NCBI GenBank assembly: GCA_936943315.1
Contig: CAKZJM010000405.1
Coordinates: 1-5,947 of the forward strand
Length of the DNA stretch: 5,947 bases
DNA from: an uncultured Methylophilus sp.
GTDB lineage: Bacteria > Pseudomonadota > Gammaproteobacteria > Burkholderiales > Methylophilaceae
Direction of reading: 5' to 3'
Below, piece by piece: positions 1-5,947 of the stretch. The translations under genes were made by a program, and so were the position numbers. A model generated the notes under the pieces. That model made no database searches. It saw nothing but the letters and a program-made list of their open reading frames with translations, and had not been told where the DNA came from. How positions within the stretch are numbered: the stretch's first letter is position 1; each line of letters begins with the position of its first letter.

Positions 1-1
1 G

Positions 2-100
2 GCCGCGGTCATCAGTGCCATGCAAGGCGCACACCTGTTACGTGTGCATGACGTCAAAGCCACCGTAGAAGCGTTGAAAGTGGTAGCCGCGTTGAAATAA
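2..100 (+). CDS. folP: Dihydropteroate synthase, C-terminal end only (partial)
   Basis: This is the 3' end of a gene that starts before the window; 32 codons and a TAA stop are visible. The peptide contains AMQGAHLLRVHDVKATVEAL, which matches the end of FolP: the final strand carrying the R-x-H motif (RVHDV) that binds the phosphate of the pterin substrate, followed by the last helix (E-A-L-K). FolP joins p-aminobenzoate to 6-hydroxymethyl-dihydropterin diphosphate in cytoplasmic folate synthesis. glmM follows 49 bases downstream on the same strand, the usual folP-glmM order in proteobacteria, and this supports the call. The catalytic core lies outside the window, so only the terminal motif and the synteny support it. 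Confidence 0.88.
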   Translation, partial: AAVISAMQGAHLLRVHDVKATVEALKVVAALK

Positions 101-149
101 GCTAAACAAGCATAAGCCATAACAATAAGAGATTGAGAAGGATAGAGCG

Positions 150-1502
150 ATGAGTAAGCAGTATTTTGGTACAGACGGTATTCGCGGGCGTGTCGGTGAG
201 TCCGTCATTACCCCCGAGTTTGTCATGAAGCTGGGCTATGCCGCCGGGCGCGTTTTAGCCAGCCACGAACAATTACCCGCAGCTAAACGCCCCACAGTAC
301 TCATCGGTAAAGATACCCGTATTTCCGGCTATATGCTCGAAGCTTCCCTGGAGGCGGGCCTGTCTGCCGCAGGCGTGGATGTGTTGTTAACGGGACCGAT
401 GCCCACCCCGGCAGTGGCTTATCTGACACGTGCCCTGCGCGCGCAGGCCGGGATTGTGATTTCCGCGTCGCACAACCCTTATTATGACAATGGCATCAAG
501 TTCTTCTCTGCCCAGGGCACCAAGCTGCCGGATGAGATTGAATATGCGATTGAGGCCGAGCTGGCCAAACCCATGCAGGTTATGGAGTCCGCGCAGTTGG
601 GCAAAGCTAGGCGCGTAGACGATGCTGCGGGCCGTTATGTTGAGTTCTGTAAGAGTACGTTCCCTAATCATTTGGATTTGCGTGGCCTGAAGATTGTGCT
701 CGATTGTGCCCATGGTGCGACCTACCATGTCGCCCCACCGGTGTTTCACGAACTCGGTGCAGACGTGATCGCCATAGGTAATCATCCTGATGGTCTGAAT
801 ATTAACGAGAATGTAGGCTCCACCCATCCGCAAGCCTTACAAAAAGCGGTGGTTGAGCACAAGGCTGATCTTGGGATCGCATTTGACGGCGATGGCGACC
901 GCGTCATGATGGTCGATGGTGCAGGCAATCTGCTTGATGGCGACCAGTTGTTGTACATCATCGCCATGGGCTTATATGCCAAAGGTAAACTCAAAGGCGG
1001 TGTCGCAGGCACCTTGATGACTAACCTGGCATTAGAGCACGCCTTGCAAAAACACCAAATCCCATTCAGCCGCGCCAAAGTCGGTGACCGGTATGTGCTT
1101 GAATTGTTGCAGGACAAGAACTGGAAATTAGGCGGCGAAAATTCCGGGCATATCCTGACACTGGATAAACACAGCAGCGGCGACGCCATTATTGCCGCCT
1201 TACAGGTATTGCATTCGCTACGTGAGAGTGGCAAAACCCTGCAACAGCTGGGCGCAGACCTCACGCTGTATCCTCAAGTGCTGATTAATGTGACGACCAA
1301 GCAAAAGCTGGATCTTAACCAGGACGCCGTGCAATCTGCGGTGACTGAGGCCGAAAAAGCCCTGCAAGGCGAGGGACGTGTATTGTTGCGGGCATCGGGC
1401 ACCGAACCCAAAATCCGGGTCATGGTCGAAGGGTTGAACCCTACCTTGGTGCAATCACAGGCAGAGCAACTGGCAGAGGTCATACGCCGCTTGGCCGCCT
1501 GA
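150..1502 (+). CDS. glmM: Phosphoglucosamine mutase GlmM
   Basis: GlmM interconverts glucosamine-6-phosphate and glucosamine-1-phosphate in the cytoplasm, feeding UDP-GlcNAc for peptidoglycan and LPS. The 450 residues match the family's usual length of about 445. All four alpha-D-phosphohexomutase signatures are visible: the N-terminal YFGTDGIRG (5-13); the active-site loop ISASHNP (104-110), in which S107 is the predicted phosphoserine; the magnesium loop DGDGDR (246-251), with D246, D248 and D250 as ligands; and the sugar-binding GENSGH (329-334). The C-terminal phosphate-binding loop RASGTEPKIRV (414-424) is also intact. The ATG is preceded by AGAAGGAT at 136-142, a good ribosome binding site, and the protein begins with the standard GlmM N-terminus, so the start is secure. 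Nothing looks disrupted. It is probably co-transcribed with folP, because no terminator is seen in the 49-base gap. Confidence 0.97.
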   Translation: MSKQYFGTDGIRGRVGESVITPEFVMKLGYAAGRVLASHEQLPAAKRPTVLIGKDTRISGYMLEASLEAGLSAAGVDVLLTGPMPTPAVAYLTRALRAQAGIVISASHNPYYDNGIKFFSAQGTKLPDEIEYAIEAELAKPMQVMESAQLGKARRVDDAAGRYVEFCKSTFPNHLDLRGLKIVLDCAHGATYHVAPPVFHELGADVIAIGNHPDGLNINENVGSTHPQALQKAVVEHKADLGIAFDGDGDRVMMVDGAGNLLDGDQLLYIIAMGLYAKGKLKGGVAGTLMTNLALEHALQKHQIPFSRAKVGDRYVLELLQDKNWKLGGENSGHILTLDKHSSGDAIIAALQVLHSLRESGKTLQQLGADLTLYPQVLINVTTKQKLDLNQDAVQSAVTEAEKALQGEGRVLLRASGTEPKIRVMVEGLNPTLVQSQAEQLAEVIRRLAA

Positions 1503-1518
1503 TTTTCAGGAGAAGTGC

Positions 1519-2004
1519 ATGGATACCTTTAGTCACGCCTTGTGGGGCTATGGCCTGTTTGGCTTCCGCAAATATCCCAAATTTGCCGCGCTGATGGGCG
1601 CCATGCCAGACCTCATCTCTTTTGGGGCTTTGTTTTTCATGCGGGTGATAGAAGGCACCTACCAATGGGGTAAGCCGCCCTTGACCACCTTGCCGTCCTG
1701 GATTTATCCGGCTTATACCGTTGGCCATAGTTTTGTCATCGCGTTTGCTGTGATTGGCCTTGTCGCGCTCTGCCGCAAGGAGATTGCATTTGCCATGCTG
1801 GCCTGGCCTTTTCATATTACGCTGGATTTTCCGTTTCACAGCGTGCAGTATTTTCCCACGCCCATGTTCTGGCCCATTTCTGATTTTAAAATTGATGGCA
1901 TTCCATGGTCCACCTGGTATATCTGGCTGCCCAATGTGGCTGGCATTATTATCCTGCTCGCTTACCGTTACCGGCAAAAGCGTAAGATGTCTCCACTGAA
2001 ATAA
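1519..2004 (+). CDS. Polytopic inner-membrane protein, possible metal-dependent hydrolase (DUF457/YdjM-like)
   Basis: This is a 161-aa protein with no signal peptide and about four hydrophobic segments (roughly 24-44, 65-85, 88-104 and 133-149), followed by a basic tail (YRYRQKRK). Polar residues sit in or beside the membrane segments: FSHALWG near the N-terminus (H6), PDLISF (D31), VGHSF (H70), HITLDFPFHS (H99, D103, H107) and PISDF (D122). Such a His/Asp pattern resembles the membrane-bound metal-dependent hydrolases of the DUF457/YdjM type. I recognise the pattern, not a characterised orthologue, so substrate and reaction are unknown. The ATG lies 16 bases after the glmM stop, with AGGAGA at 1508-1513 as ribosome binding site, so it is probably the last gene of the folP-glmM transcript. 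It ends at a TAA that runs into the terminator. A structural membrane protein without catalysis remains possible. Confidence 0.75.
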   Translation: MDTFSHALWGYGLFGFRKYPKFAALMGAMPDLISFGALFFMRVIEGTYQWGKPPLTTLPSWIYPAYTVGHSFVIAFAVIGLVALCRKEIAFAMLAWPFHITLDFPFHSVQYFPTPMFWPISDFKIDGIPWSTWYIWLPNVAGIIILLAYRYRQKRKMSPLK

Positions 2005-2005
2005 A

Positions 2006-2030
2006 AAAAACGGGCTTCAAGCCCGTTTTT
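2006..2030. terminator. Bidirectional rho-independent terminator between convergent genes
   Basis: A near-perfect inverted repeat is centred at 2018. The core CGGGCT (2011-2016) pairs with AGCCCG (2020-2025) around a three-base loop, and the stem is extended by A:T pairs from flanking A and T tracts. On the + strand the stem is followed by T5 (2026-2030); on the minus strand the complement of A8 (2003-2010) gives a U8 tract. It can therefore end transcripts both from the glmM side and from the channel gene, whose stop codon begins 5 bases away at 2035. Confidence 0.93.
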
Positions 2031-2032
2031 GA

Positions 2033-2895
2033 TTAAGCTGCAAAGGACCCTTGGTAGACGGTCAGGTGTGGGAATGGAATTTCAATCTGCTGGGCATCGA
2101 ATGCATTTTTAATACGTTTGAGGTATTCGCGTTTGATGGTCCACTGTTCCAGCGGTCTCACCTTCATACGGCACCGGATAATCACGGCAGACTCGGCGAG
2201 GTTGTCGACCCCGGCAATTTCCAGTTTATCCAGCACCTTGTTTTGCAGTGAATCATCTTGCACAATCGCAGCGCCAACCTCATGCATGATTTGCATCACC
2301 TTGGCGATATTTTCATCATAAGCTACGCGGATATCCATGACGGCATAGGCAAAGTCACGAGAGCGGTTGGTGACTGTGGTAATTTGCCCGTTGGGCACGT
2401 AATGTACATTGCCTTCGTAATCCCTCATCTTGATGTAGCGTAAGGTAATCTCCTCCACCAGTCCGGCTTTGCCCGCAATTTCCACCACATCATCCTTGCG
2501 AATCTGGTTTTCCAGCAACAGGAAAAACCCATTGAAGTAGTCCTTCACCAGGCTTTGCGCACCAAACCCAACCGCCAAACCCACCACGCCGGCAGCAGCT
2601 AGCACAGGGGCAATCGAGATGCCCAGTTCATGCAGGATTTCCACCACGGCAATGGCCATAATCACGGTGGTGACAATGTAGCGTAACACCATACTCAGGG
2701 TATTCAGGCGTTTGGTTTCTTCGAGGTTATCCAGCTGCCGCGCATTCAATTGATCCCTGAGTTTGACAATGAGCTTTTTGCTCAGGCGATTAAGAAAATA
2801 AGCGACACCGATATTAAAAAAATGCGTAACAGGGTTTTGATCAGTGCCAGCATTTCTGATGGATTTTCGATGCCCAAATAAGTAAACCAAGACAT
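2033..2895 (-). CDS. mscS: Small-conductance mechanosensitive channel, MscS family; reading frame broken at a T7 run
   Basis: MscS channels are homoheptamers in the inner membrane that open under tension and release solutes on hypo-osmotic shock. Joining two frames gives 287 aa, close to the 286 aa of E. coli MscS. In joined numbering: N-terminal helix 14-37; TM2 about 67-92; pore helix TM3 95-130 with the typical GLAVGFGAQSLVKDYFNGFF; beta domain about 134-181 (DDVVEI, VPNG); alpha/beta C-terminal domain to 287. Start chosen: ATG at 2895 with AAGGAA upstream, encoding MSWFTYLGIENPSEMLALIK and leading into a hydrophobic helix. That frame meets TGA at 2784-2782 after 37 codons; the rest is in the -1 frame, crossing at T7 (2816-2822). 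A single-frame reading from TTG at 2890 gives 285 aa but a charged, non-membrane N-terminus (VYLFGHRKSIRNAGTDQN), so I consider it false. Sequence error, true pseudogene and recoding are all open. The gene follows the amylosucrase gene by 28 bases with no terminator, so it is probably the last gene of that operon. Confidence 0.85.
2815..2821 (-). other. U UUU UUA slippery heptamer at the channel gene's frame junction
   Basis: In the frame set by the ATG at 2895, codons 25-27 read AUU UUU UUA, so the last U of codon 25 with codons 26-27 forms U UUU UUA in the correct X XXY YYZ phase. After a -1 slip the next codon is AAU and the frame continues as NIGVAYFLNRL into the MscS pore domain. The sequence and phase are seen directly. 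That this heptamer supports -1 frameshifting is known from the HIV-1 gag-pol site. Use in this gene is inference: no Shine-Dalgarno-like stimulator lies just upstream, and the nearest hairpins start about 28-30 bases downstream, further than usual. Confidence 0.45.
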
Positions 2896-2906
2896 TGTGT
2901 TTTATG

Positions 2907-2912
2907 TTCCTT
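2907..2912 (-). promoter_or_regulatory. Ribosome binding site fixing the channel gene's start
   Basis: The minus strand reads AAGGAA here, 11 bases before the ATG at 2895 and inside the 28-base gap after the amylosucrase stop. It supports the ATG at 2895 over the TTG at 2890, which opens the other frame and would have a looser spacing of 16 bases. The spacing to the ATG is slightly long, so translation may be modest. Confidence 0.6.
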
Positions 2913-2923
2913 TCAAAAAAGGG

Positions 2924-4873
2924 TTAAGTGGATAGCCAATAGGCCGTGAGTTTTGGGATAGTGAGGAGGTCTGATTCCGGGGTGATTTGCTGGCCACTAT
3001 AGAGCTCAGTGAGTGCCGAGCCTTTAAACAGGCCTTTTTGCCGGAAAGAGTGTAAAGGAACCGATTGCGGTGAAGTGTCAAAGTTAGCCACAACGACCAC
3101 TTTGGAATGCATGCCGGTTTGGACAAAACGGTGAAAAGCAAACAAATGCGGGTTTTCAAGGCTAATCAGCTCACGGTTGTTGAGGTCAGCAAAGGCTGAG
3201 ATTTCCTTGCGGATAGCGATCAATTGCTTGATCTGGCTAAACAGGCGTTGCTGCACGGTACCAGGTTGATTCCTGAGCGCCAGCACGTCCCAGTCGAGCG
3301 TGGGTCTATGCACCCAGCGGTTATCATGCATTTTGTTTTCATCTTGCAGATAACTGTCATTGTTTAGGGTGCCGACAGAATCCCCGTAGTAGATCAGCGG
3401 AATGCCGCCAAACGACATGATCAAGTTATGCAGCAGGACAATGGTCATGATGGCATTTTCAATTGCGGGCTCATCCTGATTCTCCAGGGCGGTTTCCAGG
3501 CCAGCAAGTGAGGCAAGCGCGCCAGAAATCCTGGCATCGCCAGTTTTTTTGTTCACACCAAATGCAAAGCCACGGGCATTTGACTCAGCGTAATGGCCGG
3601 TGTAGTAATCGACCAGGAAACGCCGGTGCGAGACAGGGTCGAACCCGGCTTCGATAATGGCTTTGTCACTAAAGCCCAAGCCAATGTCATCATGGCAGCG
3701 CACGTAATTAAGCCAGGTGGCGCGGTCCAGCTTTTCCGGTAAATCTTCCACGCCTTTGGTGAGCAATACCGTTTGTTTGGTCGCTACGGCATCCCACAGC
3801 AAGGCCATAAAAGTCGCGTTATAGGCAATCTCGCACTCTTTGGCATTGATGGCATCTTCGCCAAAGTATTTAATGATCTCTATGGGAGCGACAATCGCTT
3901 CTGCAATAAAAATCACGCCCGGGGCGGTCACCTGGCAACAGTCTTTGAGCAGTTGCAAAATCAGGTGGGCCTCGCGCTCATTCTGGCACGTGCTGCCGAT
4001 TTTCTTCCACAAGAAAGCGACGGCATCCAGCCGCAGGATATCCACGCCTTTATTGGCCCAAAACAGGATGATATCCACCATTTCAATCAGCACCGCCGGG
4101 TTACTGTAATTCAAGTCCCATTGGTAGTGGTTAAACACTGTCATCACCCATTTGCCGGTTTCAGGGTTGAGTGTGAAACTGCCTGGCGCATTTTCAGGAA
4201 ACACTTCCGGCATGGCCGCCTCAAACATGTCGGGCATGGTGCGGTCAGGATACATAAAATAATAATCCTGATATTGCTGTACCCCTTGCTTGGCCTGCAT
4301 GGCCCAAGCATGTTCATCCGAGGTGTGGTTTACCACCACATCCAGCGTTAACAGCATGTCACATTGCTGCATGGCTGCGATCAGCTGCTCCAGGTCTTGC
4401 ATGGTGCCATTGCGTGCATCAATTTTTCTAAAATCACGCACGGCATAGCCACCATCGTTCTGTTCTGCCGGGCAATCGCAAATCGGGAGTATATGCAGTA
4501 AATTCACCCCGAGGTCTTGCACGTAAGGCAATTTCTCGCGCATATTGGCGAGATCGCCAGCAAAGCCCTGGCAATAGAGCGCCATGCCTACCCATTTTTG
4601 CTGCATAAACCAGTCGTGGTTTTTTTCACGCTCCAGGTCTTTGGCGCGTAAGTGCTGCGCACGTTGTGCATATTGCTGCGCCAGCACGCTAACCAGTTTG
4701 CCTAGTTGCTCTTTAAAGTCTGGACGCTGACCATACAAGTGCTGGAACAAGGAGTGAATGGCATAGAAGTTGGCGCCCAACCGGGTATAAAAATGCTGCC
4801 AGTCTTCACCTTGCGGCTGCTTGTATTGAGTCAGGATATCATTCAATAAAGAATGCGAGATTTGCTCATACAT
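2924..4873 (-). CDS. ams: Amylosucrase (GH13 subfamily 4)
   Basis: Amylosucrase splits sucrose and transfers glucose to a growing alpha-1,4-glucan, releasing fructose; it acts without nucleotide sugars and is normally cytoplasmic. The 649-aa protein has no signal peptide and is close to the 636 aa of the Neisseria polysaccharea enzyme. Order: helical N-terminal domain (1-90), (beta/alpha)8 barrel from about 91 with an inserted B' domain near 396-460, and C-terminal beta sandwich (about 565-649). Catalytic residues are present: D283 nucleophile in DILRLDAVAF, E325 acid/base in FIAEAI, and transition-state stabiliser D395 in RCHDDIG. Substrate-binding D140 (NDGGYAV), H183 (VVNHTS), R281, H394 and R519 (DNRWVHRP) are also kept. 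These motifs favour amylosucrase over trehalose synthase; a pure sucrose hydrolase cannot be fully excluded. The ATG lies 11 bases after the upstream sucrose-phosphate gene with a strong AGGGGAG site, so the two are coupled, which suggests control of sucrose level or conversion to glucan. Confidence 0.94.
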   Translation of the reverse strand: MYEQISHSLLNDILTQYKQPQGEDWQHFYTRLGANFYAIHSLFQHLYGQRPDFKEQLGKLVSVLAQQYAQRAQHLRAKDLEREKNHDWFMQQKWVGMALYCQGFAGDLANMREKLPYVQDLGVNLLHILPICDCPAEQNDGGYAVRDFRKIDARNGTMQDLEQLIAAMQQCDMLLTLDVVVNHTSDEHAWAMQAKQGVQQYQDYYFMYPDRTMPDMFEAAMPEVFPENAPGSFTLNPETGKWVMTVFNHYQWDLNYSNPAVLIEMVDIILFWANKGVDILRLDAVAFLWKKIGSTCQNEREAHLILQLLKDCCQVTAPGVIFIAEAIVAPIEIIKYFGEDAINAKECEIAYNATFMALLWDAVATKQTVLLTKGVEDLPEKLDRATWLNYVRCHDDIGLGFSDKAIIEAGFDPVSHRRFLVDYYTGHYAESNARGFAFGVNKKTGDARISGALASLAGLETALENQDEPAIENAIMTIVLLHNLIMSFGGIPLIYYGDSVGTLNNDSYLQDENKMHDNRWVHRPTLDWDVLALRNQPGTVQQRLFSQIKQLIAIRKEISAFADLNNRELISLENPHLFAFHRFVQTGMHSKVVVVANFDTSPQSVPLHSFRQKGLFKGSALTELYSGQQITPESDLLTIPKLTAYWLST

Positions 4874-4879
4874 GAGTCA

Positions 4880-4886
4880 CTCCCCT
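4880..4886 (-). promoter_or_regulatory. Ribosome binding site of the amylosucrase gene, overlapping the upstream stop codon
   Basis: The minus strand reads AGGGGAG, six bases before the ATG at 4873. It shares its first two bases with the TAG stop of the sucrose-phosphate gene (4887-4885). A strong site this close to the upstream stop suggests that ribosomes finishing the upstream gene help start the amylosucrase gene. Confidence 0.75.
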
Positions 4887-5947
4887 AAACGACAGTTTCA
4901 TTCATACGTTGAGATGCCCGCGAGGCCTCCTTGCCTGGGCTCACCCCAAATTTGTAATGCTGCATCCCTTCCAGAATGCCATTGGCATGGGTCGCCTCAG
5001 CAAAATAAATGCGTGGCATCCCTTTGAGGGGGGAGAGGTCTTCACTATAGTTGCCGACCACCACGGCCATGGTGTCGCCAATCAGCATCTCGGTGTCATT
5101 GCCAGAATCGCCAGAAACCAGGAAGCTGGCCAATGGCAGCCCCCATTTGTAGGACAGATAACGGATCGCATGCCCTTTAGAAGCCCGTATCGGCAAGAGA
5201 TCAAGAAACTCGCTATGTGAATAAATCACTTGTGCATGCAAGCCTTGTTCACGTAAATGCTGGCGGACTTTTTCGACCGGCGGCATCTGGTTTGGGTTGA
5301 CCACGTAAGATATCTTGAATTCACGCTGGTTTTCATCGGCTTGTAAACGTATGCCTGGGATGTCTTTCATCGCTTTAAGGACATCCTCCCTACGCCATAA
5401 ATGGCGAATATGGTTGGCCCAGCCAATATCCGGAATCCTGCCTATCCCGTAATGTATTTCAGAGCCGACCGATGTAATCAATACATCGGGGATAGGAATC
5501 CGGTTTTTGCGCAGGATGTCGATCGCACTCTCCAGCGGGCGACCCGTGGCAATCCCAAAGATGGTATAGCCGACATTGTCGATCAGCCATTTCACCAATG
5601 CCTCTTGCCCGTCACGGCGGCCGAGCAGGGTATTGTCAATGTCGGTGATAAACGCATGCTGGGCAAGCGGAATAGGGGATTTGCCACTATGCAAGGCAAT
5701 GTGTTGTTTACGCAGGTTTTTACGTTGCCTGCGCAATAATGAGCGTATTTCTTTCACGTATTTGTTGACGTGACCCGCCCAGGTGTAATGGCGTTTGACG
5801 TTGATCACGCCACTTTTTGACCATTTGCGCCAGCGAGCTTTTTCGGTCAATGCCGACAGCAACGCCTCACCAATCGCCTCACTATTGAGGGTATCGACCA
5901 GCAAGCCGTGATGGCAGTTGGCTAAAATATCCCGCGGGCCGCCATCA
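4885..5947 (-). CDS. Bifunctional sucrose-phosphate synthase / sucrose-phosphate phosphatase, C-terminal part (5' end beyond window)
   Basis: The frame is open to the right-hand edge (first complete codon 5946-5944), giving 353 visible residues. Residues 1-65 are the end of a GT4 glycosyltransferase: DGGPRDILANCHHGLLVDTL is the classic segment following the E-x7-E donor site of sucrose-phosphate synthase, then the usual HYTWAGHV helix. A basic linker (about 65-95, RRQRKNLRKQ) leads to a HAD-type sucrose-phosphate phosphatase: motif I TDIDNTLLG (D102 nucleophile, D104), IATGR (T134), K257 in RASKGHA, and SGDSGNDTEM (D280, D284), ending with HANGILEGMQHYKFG as in SPP. The full protein should form sucrose-6-phosphate from UDP-glucose and fructose-6-phosphate and then dephosphorylate it. 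A TTG at 5904 could be mistaken for a start, but the upstream codons are clearly conserved GT4 sequence, so it is internal. It is the upstream neighbour of the amylosucrase gene. All phosphatase motifs are intact; the synthase catalytic region cannot be judged here. Confidence 0.92.
   Translation of the reverse strand, partial: DGGPRDILANCHHGLLVDTLNSEAIGEALLSALTEKARWRKWSKSGVINVKRHYTWAGHVNKYVKEIRSLLRRQRKNLRKQHIALHSGKSPIPLAQHAFITDIDNTLLGRRDGQEALVKWLIDNVGYTIFGIATGRPLESAIDILRKNRIPIPDVLITSVGSEIHYGIGRIPDIGWANHIRHLWRREDVLKAMKDIPGIRLQADENQREFKISYVVNPNQMPPVEKVRQHLREQGLHAQVIYSHSEFLDLLPIRASKGHAIRYLSYKWGLPLASFLVSGDSGNDTEMLIGDTMAVVVGNYSEDLSPLKGMPRIYFAEATHANGILEGMQHYKFGVSPGKEASRASQRMNETVV

Noticed and set aside
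101..149. Promoter for glmM in the folP-glmM gap
   Set aside because: Only the ribosome binding site is clear. I see no convincing -35/-10 pair with proper spacing in these 49 bases, and read-through from folP is the simpler explanation.
387..1264. Two overlapping minus-strand open frames (387-833 and 782-1264)
   Set aside because: Both are antisense to glmM, whose signatures run without interruption across the region; the translations are Cys/Ser/Pro/Arg-rich and unrecognisable.
1480..1977. 165-aa minus-strand open frame opposite the 161-aa membrane protein
   Set aside because: The + strand frame has a good ribosome binding site, follows glmM closely and gives coherent membrane helices. 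The minus frame gives a low-complexity, Lys/Gly/Pro/Arg-rich product without a domain.
2770..2784. Small hairpin TGAGC-A5-GCTCA in the channel gene as a terminator or frameshift stimulator
   Set aside because: The stem is only five pairs and is not followed by a U tract, so it is no terminator. It starts about 30 bases after the slippery heptamer, well beyond the usual 5-9 base spacer.
3773..4351. 192-aa open frame on the + strand
   Set aside because: It lies fully antisense inside the amylosucrase barrel, whose catalytic motifs are intact; the translation is His/Arg-rich with no recognisable domain and no good ribosome binding site. It is a shadow of the real gene.
4885..5904. TTG at 5904 as the start of a stand-alone 339-aa phosphatase
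   Set aside because: The 14 codons upstream in the same frame read DGGPRDILANCHHG, a conserved GT4 synthase motif, and the frame is open to the window edge, so the TTG is internal to a fusion protein.

Overview
The window reads as ordinary chromosomal DNA of moderate GC content from a proteobacterium. My best guess is a betaproteobacterial methylotroph (Methylophilaceae-like). The reasons are the folP-glmM gene order, which is common in beta- and gammaproteobacteria, and a sucrose synthesis/amylosucrase gene set, which from general knowledge recurs in methylotrophs and other osmoadapting proteobacteria. The taxonomic placement is inference, and no rRNA or tRNA gene is present to test it. There are no mobile elements or CRISPR arrays, and no gene-free stretch longer than about 50 bases.

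Layout. On the + strand, bases 2-100 are the last 32 codons of folP (dihydropteroate synthase). glmM (phosphoglucosamine mutase, 450 aa) follows at 150-1502. A 161-aa polytopic membrane protein that keeps several His/Asp residues typical of membrane-bound metal-dependent hydrolases lies at 1519-2004. A bidirectional intrinsic terminator (2006-2030) separates these from a convergent minus-strand operon. In transcription order (right to left) that operon holds the 3' part of a fused sucrose-phosphate synthase/sucrose-phosphate phosphatase (4885 to the window edge), an amylosucrase (2924-4873), and a small MscS-type mechanosensitive channel (2033-2895).

How the genes fit together. The SPS/SPP fusion should make sucrose from UDP-glucose and fructose-6-phosphate. 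Amylosucrase should turn sucrose into alpha-glucan plus fructose. The MscS-like channel could release solute on hypo-osmotic shock. With gaps of 11 and 28 bases, the three look like one unit for building, recycling and venting a compatible solute. The channel's role here is inferred from position only.

The most notable observation is that the MscS gene is split between two frames. The ATG with a ribosome binding site (2895) opens a frame encoding a convincing N-terminus that stops after 37 residues, while the pore and beta domain lie in the -1 frame. The junction is a T7 run that reads, in the zero frame, as the heptamer U UUU UUA, a known -1 ribosomal slippery sequence. One -1 slip there gives a 287-aa protein, about the length of E. 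coli MscS. A simple homopolymer deletion or a sequencing error would look the same.
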